A stretch of 37,772 bases of DNA from Candidatus Melainabacteria bacterium. GTDB lineage: Bacteria; Cyanobacteriota; Vampirovibrionia; Obscuribacterales; Obscuribacteraceae. Each line of letters begins with the position of its first letter. Within the stretch, counting starts at the first letter, position 1. The stretch is from positions 1 to 37,772 of the forward strand of contig JADZFV010000478.1 of NCBI GenBank assembly GCA_020854255.1, in the 5' to 3' direction. A program made the position numbers and the translations under genes. The notes under the pieces were generated by a model. That model did not search any database and was not told the DNA's origin. It saw only the letters and a program-made list of their open reading frames with translations. Positions 16,722 to 29,672 of this stretch are shown piece after piece.

Positions 16722-18038
16722 TCAATACGGTTTCAGTTTTACACCAAACATCGAAAAGAGCATTACGATCGAGAAGAGCAGCGTAATTGCATTACCAAGG
16801 GTGAAGGAAAAGACCAGCCATTTGCCCCACTTTCTACCGAGACCTGCCAGTCCAAAAAGAATGAGAGCCATGAAAGCAATTTCACTCGGGAAAAGATAAC
16901 GTCCTTGAGGTCCTCCCAAATTTTGCACCGCAGCATACAAAAGTCCCGCCCCGCTCATTGCGATGGAAAAGCAGAGACTGAGCCAGGCAGCTTGTTCTTT
17001 CACCAGATCTTCCTGACCATCCTCAGGTCGTCTAAAAAACACAATTGGCAGCCTTTTTTCTTTCATCGTCTGTGAAACTTGTGTGAAAGTGCCGGACAAT
17101 GAGATCACAATCGACAATAAGTATCCAATGTAGAAAACGGCTGGCAGATAGTGTTTTTGATATCCGTAGACGCCCCAAAAACTGCAAAATAGTTGTTGCC
17201 ACCAGACCTTTTGTTTCAAAACAGACATCAAACTCTGCGATTCGATCGAGCGATTGAAAGTCTTTGCCCAACTCTCTTTCATTGTCCTTACACCCGACCA
17301 ATCGCCGCCGAAAACAGAGGCATTGCGAGCAAACCAGGGAAGAGTCAATATGAAGACGACGGCAAATGTAAGACCTAATCGCATTGCGGTCTCAAGCAGG
17401 TTCATTCGATAAATCCAACAGGCCGCCGCAATTGCAAAAAAGAAAACCGGCACGACCGCGAGCGCTGAGTATTTGCTCAAGGCAATGCCCGCGCATAAGA
17501 CGCCGGCCCAGGCGGCATAGCGAAGGCGCGGCCCGCGAAATATTGCGGTCAAGGCCAAAAGAAGCAATAGTGAAGCCAGTGCGCAGGCGGTCGAATCGCT
17601 ATTGCAATAGGCATTGACAAAAACAAATTGAGGATGAATCGCCACTGTAAGAGGCAAAATCACCTGCAACCATTGACAGGAGTGGCGGGCAAAGAGCATG
17701 GCGCCAATTTTGAAAGCGGCAAAAACAGTGACCAGCCCGCCCAAAATGCTGCCTGCGCGTTCGGATAAGGAAATATCAACAACTGGAATCAGATGCGAGA
17801 AAAACGCGTGAGGAAGATAAGCGAAAGGCGGCAGAGAACCGTACACCGCAGACGGACCGCCGGCAATTACCTGCTCGGCATTGGGCGCGCAAAGTCTTTC
17901 GCTCAGAAATTTCGTCACCCAGAAGTGTGCAAACTCATCGGGAGCTTCTACCATAGGGACAATGAAAAGAAAGGGCACGCGCACGACAAGCGCAATCAGA
18001 AGCAACAATAAAACAATCTGTTTTTTCATAGCTTTCAC
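16722..18038 (-). CDS. DUF2142-family polytopic membrane protein, 438 aa
   Basis: About ten to eleven hydrophobic segments span the whole protein. The N-terminal signature VRVPFLF...EAPDEFAHFW (about 23-45), the AVYGSLPP motif after it and the late GGPQGRYLFPS motif are typical of the DUF2142 family, which has the architecture of GT-C glycosyltransferases. The acidic DE after the first membrane segment is where GT-C enzymes carry catalytic acidic residues, so transfer of a sugar from a lipid carrier at the outer membrane face is a reasonable inference. Its GTG start at 18038 overlaps the TGA of the uridine kinase-like gene (GTGA), which implies translational coupling; an ATG at 18029 is an alternative. 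A diverged paralogue lies at 30430-31770. Confidence 0.85.
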   Translation of the reverse strand: MKAMKKQIVLLLLLIALVVRVPFLFIVPMVEAPDEFAHFWVTKFLSERLCAPNAEQVIAGGPSAVYGSLPPFAYLPHAFFSHLIPVVDISLSERAGSILGGLVTVFAAFKIGAMLFARHSCQWLQVILPLTVAIHPQFVFVNAYCNSDSTACALASLLLLLALTAIFRGPRLRYAAWAGVLCAGIALSKYSALAVVPVFFFAIAAACWIYRMNLLETAMRLGLTFAVVFILTLPWFARNASVFGGDWSGVRTMKESWAKTFNRSIESQSLMSVLKQKVWWQQLFCSFWGVYGYQKHYLPAVFYIGYLLSIVISLSGTFTQVSQTMKEKRLPIVFFRRPEDGQEDLVKEQAAWLSLCFSIAMSGAGLLYAAVQNLGGPQGRYLFPSEIAFMALILFGLAGLGRKWGKWLVFSFTLGNAITLLFSIVMLFSMFGVKLKPY

Positions 18039-18601
18039 AGCGAAAGGCCGCCGCGCATCTCTTCGCCCATCAAGATCAGATCGGCGAGCTCACGCATCGG
18101 CTCGACATAACGCGAATAAGCCTCTTCCACATGCAGGCTGTATTTGATCGTCTCCAGCGTGGAGCGACCGCGCTCCACGTCTCGGCGCAAACGCCGCGCC
18201 ATGCGCTGATCGATTGGGGTATCTATAAAGATGCGCAAAGTGGCGATGTCGTTGAGCGGGCTGTGAAAGGAATAGATGCCTTCAATTATTACGATGGAGT
18301 TTTTCGGAGCCGGCACAAGTTGCGTACCGACTCGCTTGCCGCTTCGCATTTCATAGACGGGAATCATTATGTCTTCCCCGTCGGCAAGTTTTATGCAGGC
18401 ATCGGCGCAGCCTTCCAGATCGACGGCGTCCGGATGATCGAAATCGAAAGTTCCGTCTTCCTTGGGTGAAAGATCGTCAATATCCTTGTAGAAGCTGTCC
18501 GTGGCAAGCACCGCCGCGCCGACAAATTTGCGCGCCAGGGTCGACTTGCCCGAACCCGAGCCTCCACAGATGGCAATTATTTGAGCGGGACGACGGCGCA
18601 T
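18035..18601 (-). CDS. udk: uridine kinase-family P-loop kinase, 188 aa
   Basis: Phosphorylates uridine and cytidine to UMP and CMP in pyrimidine salvage, if it is a true Udk. Evidence is the Walker A GGSGSGKST at 13-21, the TDSFYKDIDDL segment (compare DNYYKD in Udk), the family motif FDFDHPDAVDL, and EGIYSFHSP, where Udk has EGILLF. A lid-like Arg-rich stretch follows (RMARRLRRDVERGRS). The length is slightly below the usual 205-215 residues; the C-terminus is short. ATG at 18601 is preceded by GGAAAC, a weak ribosome binding site. The stop overlaps the start of the DUF2142 gene. That pairing is unusual and might mean that the kinase acts on a nucleoside for activated-sugar supply, but this is only inference. 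Confidence 0.8.
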   Translation of the reverse strand: MRRRPAQIIAICGGSGSGKSTLARKFVGAAVLATDSFYKDIDDLSPKEDGTFDFDHPDAVDLEGCADACIKLADGEDIMIPVYEMRSGKRVGTQLVPAPKNSIVIIEGIYSFHSPLNDIATLRIFIDTPIDQRMARRLRRDVERGRSTLETIKYSLHVEEAYSRYVEPMRELADLILMGEEMRGGLSL

Positions 18602-18666
18602 TGAATATTGTTTCCAAATAGCAGTACTTACTCTAAAACTTCCGGCATAAATAAGATGGAGCTACC

Positions 18667-18757
18667 CGACAACCAGTTAACAAGTAGGTCGGTTTAGATT
18701 TCTTATAAAATGTAGCGATCTTGCCGGGCAAATTCATTAATAGATACGACAACCGGT
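18667..18757. promoter_or_regulatory. 11-bp direct repeat CGACAACC(A/G)GT in a divergent promoter region
   Basis: CGACAACCAGT at 18667-18677 and CGACAACCGGT at 18747-18757 differ at one base and start exactly 80 bp apart, close to eight helical turns. Between them lies TATAAA at 18704-18709. The region is shared by the divergent uridine kinase-like and hybrid kinase genes. It may be a pair of regulator sites; two copies are too few to be sure. Confidence 0.3.
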
Positions 18758-18790
18758 CAGGTAAGCTATGCTGATTATGCGGAGAGCAAT

Positions 18791-18829
18791 TGGAATTCCA
18801 TACTTCAACCGAATTTTCGATAGAAAATT
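18791..18829. promoter_or_regulatory. two palindromes just upstream of the hybrid kinase start
   Basis: TGGAATTCCA (18791-18800) is a perfect 10-bp palindrome. AATTTTC-GATA-GAAAATT (18812-18829) is a perfect 7-bp inverted repeat with a GATA loop. They lie 65 and 36 bp before the ATG at 18865. They could be operator sites, or the second could be a hairpin in the 5' leader. There is no clear ribosome binding site before the ATG. Confidence 0.35.
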
Positions 18830-18864
18830 GAGTCTATTCCGGCGCCTGGTACTCCGACCATTAA

Positions 18865-22604
<3,740 letters not shown>

Positions 22605-22608
<4 letters not shown>

Positions 22609-22633
22609 GGGCGATGCACGGCATCGCTTCCAC
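22605..22633 (+). terminator. 13-bp hairpin starting at the hybrid kinase stop codon
   Basis: Left arm 22605-22617 and right arm 22621-22633 enclose a 3-nt ACG loop. The inner seven pairs (GCGATGC/GCATCGC) are perfect; further out there are two G-U pairs and one mismatch. The TAG of the kinase (22606-22608) lies inside the left arm. There is no T-tract, so it is an atypical terminator. The GTAGGGGCG beginning also recalls palindromic intergenic repeats in other genomes, so a REP-like element is an alternative. Confidence 0.5.
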
Positions 22634-22782
22634 AGCGGCTATACAACCGGACATCGACTGGCCTGCAAAGTATGCCGATCGACTATGTGCGGCTCTTCTA
22701 AAATTGGTGGCCGCCAAAGCTTCATAAGTGGCTCGCTTCATGCCTCTTCTAATATAATTGTGGCGGTCAGAAGGGGCACATC

Positions 22783-25413
22783 TTGAGCCCTTGTAAGGAG
22801 CGGACGCTCCTTTTCATGGCTGGCTCCACAGATGGTGTCATAGTGCTGAGAATCCTAACGATCGTTCTTGTCCTGCTTGTCCTGGCTACTCCGATAACCG
22901 GTTGGTGGCTATGCCAGCGCGCACTGCCCGTCACCGACGGCGTCGTCACCCTGGAGCCCTTGATGCACAGCGCACAAATCAGATTTGACGACCGCGGCAT
23001 ACCCTACATCGAAGCGTCATCAGACCGAGATCTGTGGCTGGTCGAAGGCTATGTTCACGCCTCAGATCGCATTTTCCAGATGGACATGCTGAGACGGGCC
23101 GCCCGCGGGCAGATGTCGGAAGTCTTTGGCGACCAATGCTTGATAGACGACAAGCTCATGCGCACTGTCGGCATCTCTCACCTGGCAGATGCCGAATTGA
23201 AAAAACTCTCGCAAGACGTGCGCGCTTATCTCGATGCTTATGCCATGGGCATCAACGAGTACCTGAGGCGCAATGTGAAAACACTGCCCCTGGAATTCGC
23301 TACCCTGGCATACAGACCGGCACCATGGAAACCGGTAGATACTCTGTGCATACTCAAGTATCTGCAATTCGAGGCTGATGAATCATGGCGTCTGGATGAT
23401 CTGCGCCAGCGTATTCTCGACAAACAGGGCACCAAGATCGCCTCTGAAATTTTTGAAGAGCAATTGCGCTCTGCCATTGAACAACCGCCCGCACCCATTG
23501 CCCCGCCGACTGAAGCGCCACCGCCGGCTGTCACTCCGGCAGAATTACCGCGTGCACCGGCAGCGGATTCGGCTGCCACTCGCGAAGCTGCAGGCGGTGC
23601 TGACAGCACAGCGAAAACGGCGGGCCCCGGTTTGCGCCCCTCCAGCCCCTCTAATCAGTTAGCACCAAAAGTTTCTCCGCCAAAGCCGAACACGCCGTCG
23701 CGTCCAACCTCTCCAACCGGATTTGTTCCATCGCTTGATTCATACAGGAAGGCGATGTCCAGCATCGATCCACGCATCGGCAGCAACGCCTTTGCCATCG
23801 CCGGTGCATTGTCCGATACCAGAGGAGGCCTGCTTGCCTGCGATAAGCATGCATTCTTTACAGTGCCAGATCGTTATTATCAAATCTCACTTGCCTCTCC
23901 ATCCACGCATCTGGCAGGCGCCACTATCCCTGGAGTGCCGGGAATTCTTGCCGGTCGCAATGAATTTGTTTCTTTCGGTTCTGCAAATCTAAAAGCCGAT
24001 ACTCAAGATCTGATTTTGGAAGAATTCTCCACGCAGTTTCCCAACAAATATAGAACCGCCGACGGCTGGCAGAACGTCACCGAATCAATTGAAGCGATTC
24101 CGGTGCGCTTGAAGAAAGACCTCTTGCACAAGGTTTTGCTCACCAAACATGGCCCGATTCTGACTCGCAATGAATCATCCGGCGTAGCTCTCAATTGGAC
24201 GGGTTCTCGACCATCTAAGCCCTTGATCGAAGCGATCTGGAAAATGAACAAAGCCAGGGATCTGGCTTCCTTTTCCCTGGCGCTGGATGACTATCAAGGT
24301 AATCCCCAGACCTTTGTCTTCGCCGACAAGAAAGGGGGCGCCGGCTATAAAGTTGCCGGCGCCGTTCCTGACCGTCGGCGTTTTGGCGGTGGCAGTGTGA
24401 TGGTGCCCGGCTGGCTGGTCAGGCAGGATCCCCCATTGATGAAACCGGCGGAATTGCCGCAAGAAATCTTTAGTAAAGAAGGTTTTGTCATTGCCGGAGA
24501 GCAACGCATTCCCGGACACCCAAGCATCGGCAGCCCTTACAATACGATGCGCATCAGGCAAATTTTGTCTTCTTACAAGCGCAGTGGACAGCGGGCGGGC
24601 TTGCCGGAATTGGGTCTTTTGCAAAGCGATCAAACTGCGCCACTTTTAGAGCTGGTCAAATCAGAGCTGAAACGGGCCACCGATAAAACCGAATTGATCG
24701 ACAAAACCCAGCTGACCGCACTCGAACAATTGAAAAATTGGGACGGTCAGGTAGGTGCAGGCAGTGTTCCTGCTGCAATTTACGAGAGTTTTGTAAGCAC
24801 GCTGGCACACCGGCTACTCGAGCCCAAATTGGGCGCCGATGCCACCGTGGAATATTTGGAGCGCTGGCCGCGCTCAACAGTTTTTGTCGAGCGCGCTTTG
24901 CGCGGACATCCGAATCTATGGCTGCCTCCTGGTGAGCGCAGCTATGATGCATTTTTGATCACCACATTCGGTATGGCGCTTAAAGGCGTTCGTGTCTCGG
25001 CAGAAAAGGAAGACGCAAAAACAGTCGCGTGGGGCACGTTGCACAAAGCGACATTCCGTCATCCTATCGTCAAGTATGTCGCCAGCCTGGAAAAATTGGC
25101 ACCATTTCTTGACGTCGGACCTTCCGCTGTGGGCGGCGATCAGGACACCGTCAACGCGTGCAACATCAAAGCGTCGAAAGATGCCTGGAATTTCGCGTCT
25201 TCGATAGGACCGACTCTGCGCGTGCTTCTGGACATGTCTGACGACGAAAAGATATACGTCAATCTGGCCCTGGGCGAATCGGGACAATTGATCTCGGCCA
25301 ACCGAGCCGACCAGCTCAAGGCCTGGCTGGGCTTTGAACCACATGCGGTGGCATTCTCGAGCAAACAACTGGAAAAACAAGCGCTACACAAGCTGATTTT
25401 GACAAATCAGTAA
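22783..25413 (+). CDS. penicillin acylase-family Ntn hydrolase, membrane-anchored or exported
   Basis: Family members cleave amide bonds of acylated substrates such as beta-lactams or acyl-homoserine lactones; the substrate here is unknown. The TTG at 22783 is preceded by AAGGGG at a 6-nt spacing; an ATG at 22816 is the alternative. A hydrophobic segment (ILTIVLVLLVLATPITGWWL) serves as signal or anchor. The alpha part is about 60-235. A Pro/Ala-rich spacer (about 235-320) replaces the normal short linker. The beta part starts at the predicted autocatalytic nucleophile Ser334 in GSNAF and carries the family blocks GVPGILAGRNEFVSFG, TKHGPI, WGTLHKATFRHP and GGDQDTVNA. The spacer, removed or exposed during self-processing, is unusually long. 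First gene of a tightly spaced five-gene run; serA starts 18 bp after it. Confidence 0.9.
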   Translation: MSPCKERTLLFMAGSTDGVIVLRILTIVLVLLVLATPITGWWLCQRALPVTDGVVTLEPLMHSAQIRFDDRGIPYIEASSDRDLWLVEGYVHASDRIFQMDMLRRAARGQMSEVFGDQCLIDDKLMRTVGISHLADAELKKLSQDVRAYLDAYAMGINEYLRRNVKTLPLEFATLAYRPAPWKPVDTLCILKYLQFEADESWRLDDLRQRILDKQGTKIASEIFEEQLRSAIEQPPAPIAPPTEAPPPAVTPAELPRAPAADSAATREAAGGADSTAKTAGPGLRPSSPSNQLAPKVSPPKPNTPSRPTSPTGFVPSLDSYRKAMSSIDPRIGSNAFAIAGALSDTRGGLLACDKHAFFTVPDRYYQISLASPSTHLAGATIPGVPGILAGRNEFVSFGSANLKADTQDLILEEFSTQFPNKYRTADGWQNVTESIEAIPVRLKKDLLHKVLLTKHGPILTRNESSGVALNWTGSRPSKPLIEAIWKMNKARDLASFSLALDDYQGNPQTFVFADKKGGAGYKVAGAVPDRRRFGGGSVMVPGWLVRQDPPLMKPAELPQEIFSKEGFVIAGEQRIPGHPSIGSPYNTMRIRQILSSYKRSGQRAGLPELGLLQSDQTAPLLELVKSELKRATDKTELIDKTQLTALEQLKNWDGQVGAGSVPAAIYESFVSTLAHRLLEPKLGADATVEYLERWPRSTVFVERALRGHPNLWLPPGERSYDAFLITTFGMALKGVRVSAEKEDAKTVAWGTLHKATFRHPIVKYVASLEKLAPFLDVGPSAVGGDQDTVNACNIKASKDAWNFASSIGPTLRVLLDMSDDEKIYVNLALGESGQLISANRADQLKAWLGFEPHAVAFSSKQLEKQALHKLILTNQ
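22795..22812 (+). promoter_or_regulatory. perfect palindrome AAGGAGCG-GA-CGCTCCTT at the acylase start
   Basis: An 18-bp palindrome with 8-bp arms holds the Shine-Dalgarno-like AAGGAG and is followed 3 nt later by the ATG at 22816. If translation starts at that ATG, the hairpin would mask the ribosome binding site. If it starts at the TTG at 22783, the palindrome lies in codons 5-10. Confidence 0.45.
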
Positions 25414-25431
25414 AACAGGGGGAGAAAGACA

Positions 25432-27087
25432 GTGCCCGCCAAAGACAGGACAGCAACAAAGGATGCAAAAGCAGTGAGTGCTGAATCGAAGACAGATCGC
25501 ATACTGGTGGCCGATGAGATCAGCCAGGAAGGCATCGACGTTATGTCCGTCGCACTGTCGGTCGACTACTTGCCGAAGATCACTGCCGAGGAATTGCTGA
25601 AAGTCATCCCCGATTATCAGGGTTTGTTGGTCCGCAGCAGGACAGTCGTGACGCCTGAGGTGATCAAGGCAGGCAAAAATTTGAAAGTAATAGGCCGGGC
25701 CGGAGTCGGCGTCGACAATATTGATATCGGCGCCGCCACAGAAGCCGGCGTTCTTGTCGTCAATTCGCCGGAAGGCAACACCGCATCCGCTGCAGAACAC
25801 ACCGTCGCCTTGATGATGGCCCTGGCGCGAAATGTAGCTCCTGCCGATCGCTCAATGAAAGACGGCAAATGGGAGCGCAGCAAATTCGTCGGCACCGAAT
25901 TGTTCAACAAAACACTGGGCGTCGTCGGGCTGGGCAAAGTCGGGCAACGAGTTGCCCAAACGGCGCAAGCGCTGGGCATGAAAGTGATTGTCTACGACCC
26001 CCTGGTAAGCCAGGATCGGGCCACGCAATTGCACATGCAAAGCGTCTCTTTGGAAGAAATTTGGCGCCGCGCTGATTTCATCACCCTTCACACACCTAAG
26101 ACGCGCGAGACCACCAACTTGATCAGCGGCACCGTTCTTTCGCGAGTAAAGCCAGGCGTGCGCATCATCAATGCAGCTCGAGGCGGCATCATCGACGAAC
26201 AGGCACTTGCCAAAGCAATTATAGACGGTCGCGTCGCCGGAGCCGCGCTCGATGTTTTCGACAACGAGCCGCCCACAGATTCTCCGCTGTACGCATTAGG
26301 CGACAAAGTGGTTTTGACACCGCACCTTGGCGCCTCCACAATCGAAGCGCAATTCAATGTGGCGATAGATCTGGCCGAGCAAATGCGCGATTATCTCACT
26401 ACCGGTCTGGCCAAGAGTCCCGTCAATTTGCCTTTCATGCGACCCGAAATCCTCAAGAGCCTGGGACGCTTTGTCTGGCTTGCCGAGGCAATGGGCGCTA
26501 TTGCCGGCGAGCTCAGTCAGGGCACAGTCAAAGAATTGGAAACAATCGCCTACGGCGGTCTGGCGACGAAAGACACCGCACCACTGACGGTGACGGCGCT
26601 GCGTGGCATGCTCTACTCAAAAATGGAAGGGGTTACATATGTCAACGCCTCTTTGATTGCCAGACAGCACGGCATTCAAGTAAGAGAAAGCAAGTTTGAG
26701 GAAACCAGCCAATTCGGCGACGAACTCTCGATCATTCTTTCGACCGAGACAGGCATCACCTCAATGTCCGGAACCATTCTCGCTCACGACGAGCCGATTA
26801 TCACGAAAATAAACGACTACCCGATCAATCTCACTCCTGCGCGCTACATGCTTTTCACCATGCACCGCGATCAGCCGGGTATGGTTGCGAAAGTAGCAGG
26901 AATTCTTGGAAAATACGACATCAACATCAGCACTATGTCGGTTGCCAGAAAAGGCATACGCGAGGACGCCGTCATGGTGATGACGCTCGACGATCCGGTC
27001 GAGCACGAGTTGATTACCGAACTTATCGAAGTGGCGGGCATACACATGGCTCGCTTCGTATCGTTGATTCCGCAGAGCCGCCGATGA
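25432..27087 (+). CDS. serA: D-3-phosphoglycerate dehydrogenase (long form with ACT domain)
   Basis: Oxidises 3-phosphoglycerate to 3-phosphohydroxypyruvate with NAD+, the first step of serine synthesis. The GTG at 25432 follows a strong GGGGGAG ribosome binding site. About 22 residues precede the conserved ILVADEIS start of the family. The substrate domain has LLVRSRT and RAGVGVDNID, and the NAD-binding loop is GLGKVG at 166-171. Catalytic residues are predicted as Arg250 (NAARGG), Glu279 (DNEPP) and His298 (LTPHLG). The C-terminal half contains the intervening (ASB) domain (about 335-475) and an ACT domain (about 477-551, FTMHRDQPGMVAKVAGIL), which gives serine feedback in related enzymes. 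Length 551 is slightly over the usual 525-530 because of the N-terminal extension. It sits between a hydrolase and an envelope-type gene, an odd place for a biosynthetic gene. Confidence 0.97.
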   Translation: MPAKDRTATKDAKAVSAESKTDRILVADEISQEGIDVMSVALSVDYLPKITAEELLKVIPDYQGLLVRSRTVVTPEVIKAGKNLKVIGRAGVGVDNIDIGAATEAGVLVVNSPEGNTASAAEHTVALMMALARNVAPADRSMKDGKWERSKFVGTELFNKTLGVVGLGKVGQRVAQTAQALGMKVIVYDPLVSQDRATQLHMQSVSLEEIWRRADFITLHTPKTRETTNLISGTVLSRVKPGVRIINAARGGIIDEQALAKAIIDGRVAGAALDVFDNEPPTDSPLYALGDKVVLTPHLGASTIEAQFNVAIDLAEQMRDYLTTGLAKSPVNLPFMRPEILKSLGRFVWLAEAMGAIAGELSQGTVKELETIAYGGLATKDTAPLTVTALRGMLYSKMEGVTYVNASLIARQHGIQVRESKFEETSQFGDELSIILSTETGITSMSGTILAHDEPIITKINDYPINLTPARYMLFTMHRDQPGMVAKVAGILGKYDINISTMSVARKGIREDAVMVMTLDDPVEHELITELIEVAGIHMARFVSLIPQSRR

Positions 27088-27111
27088 AGTTGTAGACGCC
27101 GTATTTCATAA

Positions 27112-29661
27112 ATGAATTCATTAATGGTAAAGTCCAATCAAAAAAAATTGTCGGGCGCTGCCGCCCTTCTGATTCTTCAATCTGGACTCCTGCCTTTGTG
27201 CGCTCAGGCGCAGCTTTCCGAGTCTACGATCACTCCGATTCGATTGCCTGCAGGCATGACCAAACATCCCAGCCTGGAAAAAGACTCGAGCCTGGAAGCA
27301 ATTTTAAAACCACAAGAATTGCCGACCACTCCTGTCGCTCCGATTTCGCTTTCCGGAGTAAAGATCCCCGGCGTCACTGCCAGTACGACCAACCTCCTGG
27401 GGATGAATCATTTCGTCGTTATCAACAACACCAATTTCGAGACGATGGGTGACGTCTACAGGGACAATCGCCTTAAAGGCAAACCAAATTTCGTCACCCT
27501 GGACAGCATTGTTCATCCTTACTTCGCAACCACAAACGGGCTGATGGCCGCCGTTATCGAAGAGCACGCCATTAGCGAGCTCAAGCAGATCTTGAGCGCC
27601 ATGCTGAAGGCGTCGGTTGAAGATTACCGCAATTGCCAGGACGCGGAAATCAAAGACGATATTCAACGCAATCTGGCTTTCCTTATTGTCGCTTTGCGTT
27701 TGCTCGAGCCCTCAATCAAGCTGCCGGACATGGGCGGTGCCAGCGATCTTGCTGACAGAGAAATGAAAAATATCGAATCCGGTTTTAAAGCCAGATCACA
27801 AATTTTTGACCGCGAGGAAAATTTCGAAGCAATTGCTCCCTCAGGGTGGTTTGCAAAACGCGAAAAACTTTCTTGCTTCTACCGCTCAGCGCAGTGGATT
27901 TCCAGAATGGACTTCCCTCTCACTGACGTGACGGTGGACACGGAGACAGGCAGCGGCAACTTGTTTCGCCGATCTGTGCTGCTCTACAGAGCGTTAGACC
28001 GCGCCGCCTTCGCCGGAAAGCCGGCTTTCGAATCATGGCAAAGACTGATATCAGTCTGGGAACTCTTCGCCACCAGTTCGATCAGAAACAGGCAAAAGAC
28101 GCTTCTCTATACAGACTTCAAAGCAGTGGTGCCGGGTGGACCGCAAGACCTAAAATCCACTCTCAACAACCTGGCCAGCCCGTTTTTCCGCGCCAAGCTA
28201 TTGTTGTCCGTGCGCAAGCAAAAACCGGTCGGACTTGGTGCAACTTCGATTTTCGATCTGGCGGACTCGTCCGGCACAGGAGATCAGACAACATCATTTC
28301 GGTTGATGCCACTGATTGAAGATCCGGAAATGCCATGGCTTCGAGCCCGCGCCGGCAGCTATGCCGACGACGAAAAGGGCAGCGTCTGGTGCCCGCTTTC
28401 CTTGCTGATCTTGCACGCGCGAGGCGCGCAGGCCGCCACCAACATTCTATACAACGGTGTATCCACACTGCAGCCGGATTTGAATAAATTGATTCCGGAA
28501 TTAGAGCGCCTGGTGGCAAAGCCAAAAGCAGGACAAGCCATAACAACTGTGTCGGAGCGCTCATGGCAGATATTGAGCGGGTATTTCAGACAATTCCCTG
28601 CCGAAGCTCAAGCACCGCTCAAAACTGACCTATGGATGTCTCGGCATCTCGAAAGCGCATTTGGCGGCTGGATCGACGCCCATCTGGCATTATCGGATTT
28701 AAGCGCGTACGCAGGACCGCCGTCAAACGAGACCGCGACTCAAGCGACATCGACCTCACCTGCAGCGGCAGCGGCTGATGGAAAAGGCATTGCTGCGCAG
28801 GACGGAAATACGACCGCGGCTGCCGACCTTAAGACCACTTTGCCGGCAAGTGAATCGACGGCAAAGCTTCCTGCCGGAGCGCCAATTGTAAAACCGGCAG
28901 CATACCATTATCTAGAACCAGTGCCGGCTGTTTTTCGAGCCATTGAAACCGACGCCAGGAATCTTCAAGAAAAACTCACAGCCCTTGGATATTTTCCTGC
29001 ACGCTATGCTCAGCGCCTGAATGATTTCATGCGTTTGGCTCAGAGACTCGCGCAAATCGCAGACAAAGAAATCGCCGGGCAGCCGACAAGCCCGGTGGAT
29101 TTCAAACTGCTTGCAGGCATCGACTTTGTTCTCGATCAAGTTTCCACTCCGCTGGCCGGATCGCTTAGCATCGTAGCGCCGACAGACGCTCCCACGCCGA
29201 CTCTCAATATGCCCGCGCACTCGCTGGCCATGACACCGGGTGCGGCGATGGGGAGCGGCAGCAGCATTTTGAAGAGCGGCGCCAATGCTTTGACCAAAAC
29301 CGCCAAAAGTATCATGACTGCCGCCTCCACCATCAGTGCCAAGCCGCAAACGGCCGGGTCGAGCGCGGCAGCCGCCAAACAACCTGTCCAGGACACCATT
29401 TACAAACGTCAACTCAAGGCTGCCAATCTTGTCCTGGGAAAACCGGGACTGGTGCTCATGCTCTGTCAGACTTCGCAAGGTGCGATGCTGGTGCGAGGTG
29501 GCGTCTATACATATTACGAGGTGAGCGGCACACCGATGCGCGCCGAGCATTTGAAGAGAAAATTGCAATATGATCTCCTGCGCCCGCCAATCTGGGCGCG
29601 AACTTTCGACGTGGTTCAAGAAGCCGCCGGCAAAGAACAGATGTTTCAGAAAACACAGTAG
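27112..29661 (+). CDS. secreted DUF3160-family protein, 849 aa
   Basis: An N-terminal signal peptide (about 1-34, basic start, hydrophobic core, ending near LCAQAQ) directs export. The mature part follows the DUF3160 plan: a block with FVVINNTNFETMGDVYRDNR, then KPNFVTLDSIVHPYFA (family pattern: F-V-T-x-D-s-L-x-H), then NLAFLIVALRLLEP, then a long helical region, and at the end a block that reads LVRGGVYTYYEV. Two Ala/Thr/Pro-rich inserts, about residues 540-600 and 690-765, are probably flexible. DUF3160 proteins are typically exported and uncharacterised. The ATG at 27112 has no good ribosome binding site and lies 24 bp after serA; an ATG five codons on is possible. Part of the acylase-serA-DUF3160-DUF2142 run, followed 11 bp later by another exported protein. 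Confidence 0.85.
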   Translation: MNSLMVKSNQKKLSGAAALLILQSGLLPLCAQAQLSESTITPIRLPAGMTKHPSLEKDSSLEAILKPQELPTTPVAPISLSGVKIPGVTASTTNLLGMNHFVVINNTNFETMGDVYRDNRLKGKPNFVTLDSIVHPYFATTNGLMAAVIEEHAISELKQILSAMLKASVEDYRNCQDAEIKDDIQRNLAFLIVALRLLEPSIKLPDMGGASDLADREMKNIESGFKARSQIFDREENFEAIAPSGWFAKREKLSCFYRSAQWISRMDFPLTDVTVDTETGSGNLFRRSVLLYRALDRAAFAGKPAFESWQRLISVWELFATSSIRNRQKTLLYTDFKAVVPGGPQDLKSTLNNLASPFFRAKLLLSVRKQKPVGLGATSIFDLADSSGTGDQTTSFRLMPLIEDPEMPWLRARAGSYADDEKGSVWCPLSLLILHARGAQAATNILYNGVSTLQPDLNKLIPELERLVAKPKAGQAITTVSERSWQILSGYFRQFPAEAQAPLKTDLWMSRHLESAFGGWIDAHLALSDLSAYAGPPSNETATQATSTSPAAAAADGKGIAAQDGNTTAAADLKTTLPASESTAKLPAGAPIVKPAAYHYLEPVPAVFRAIETDARNLQEKLTALGYFPARYAQRLNDFMRLAQRLAQIADKEIAGQPTSPVDFKLLAGIDFVLDQVSTPLAGSLSIVAPTDAPTPTLNMPAHSLAMTPGAAMGSGSSILKSGANALTKTAKSIMTAASTISAKPQTAGSSAAAAKQPVQDTIYKRQLKAANLVLGKPGLVLMLCQTSQGAMLVRGGVYTYYEVSGTPMRAEHLKRKLQYDLLRPPIWARTFDVVQEAAGKEQMFQKTQ

Positions 29662-29672
29662 AGGAGAAAGAA

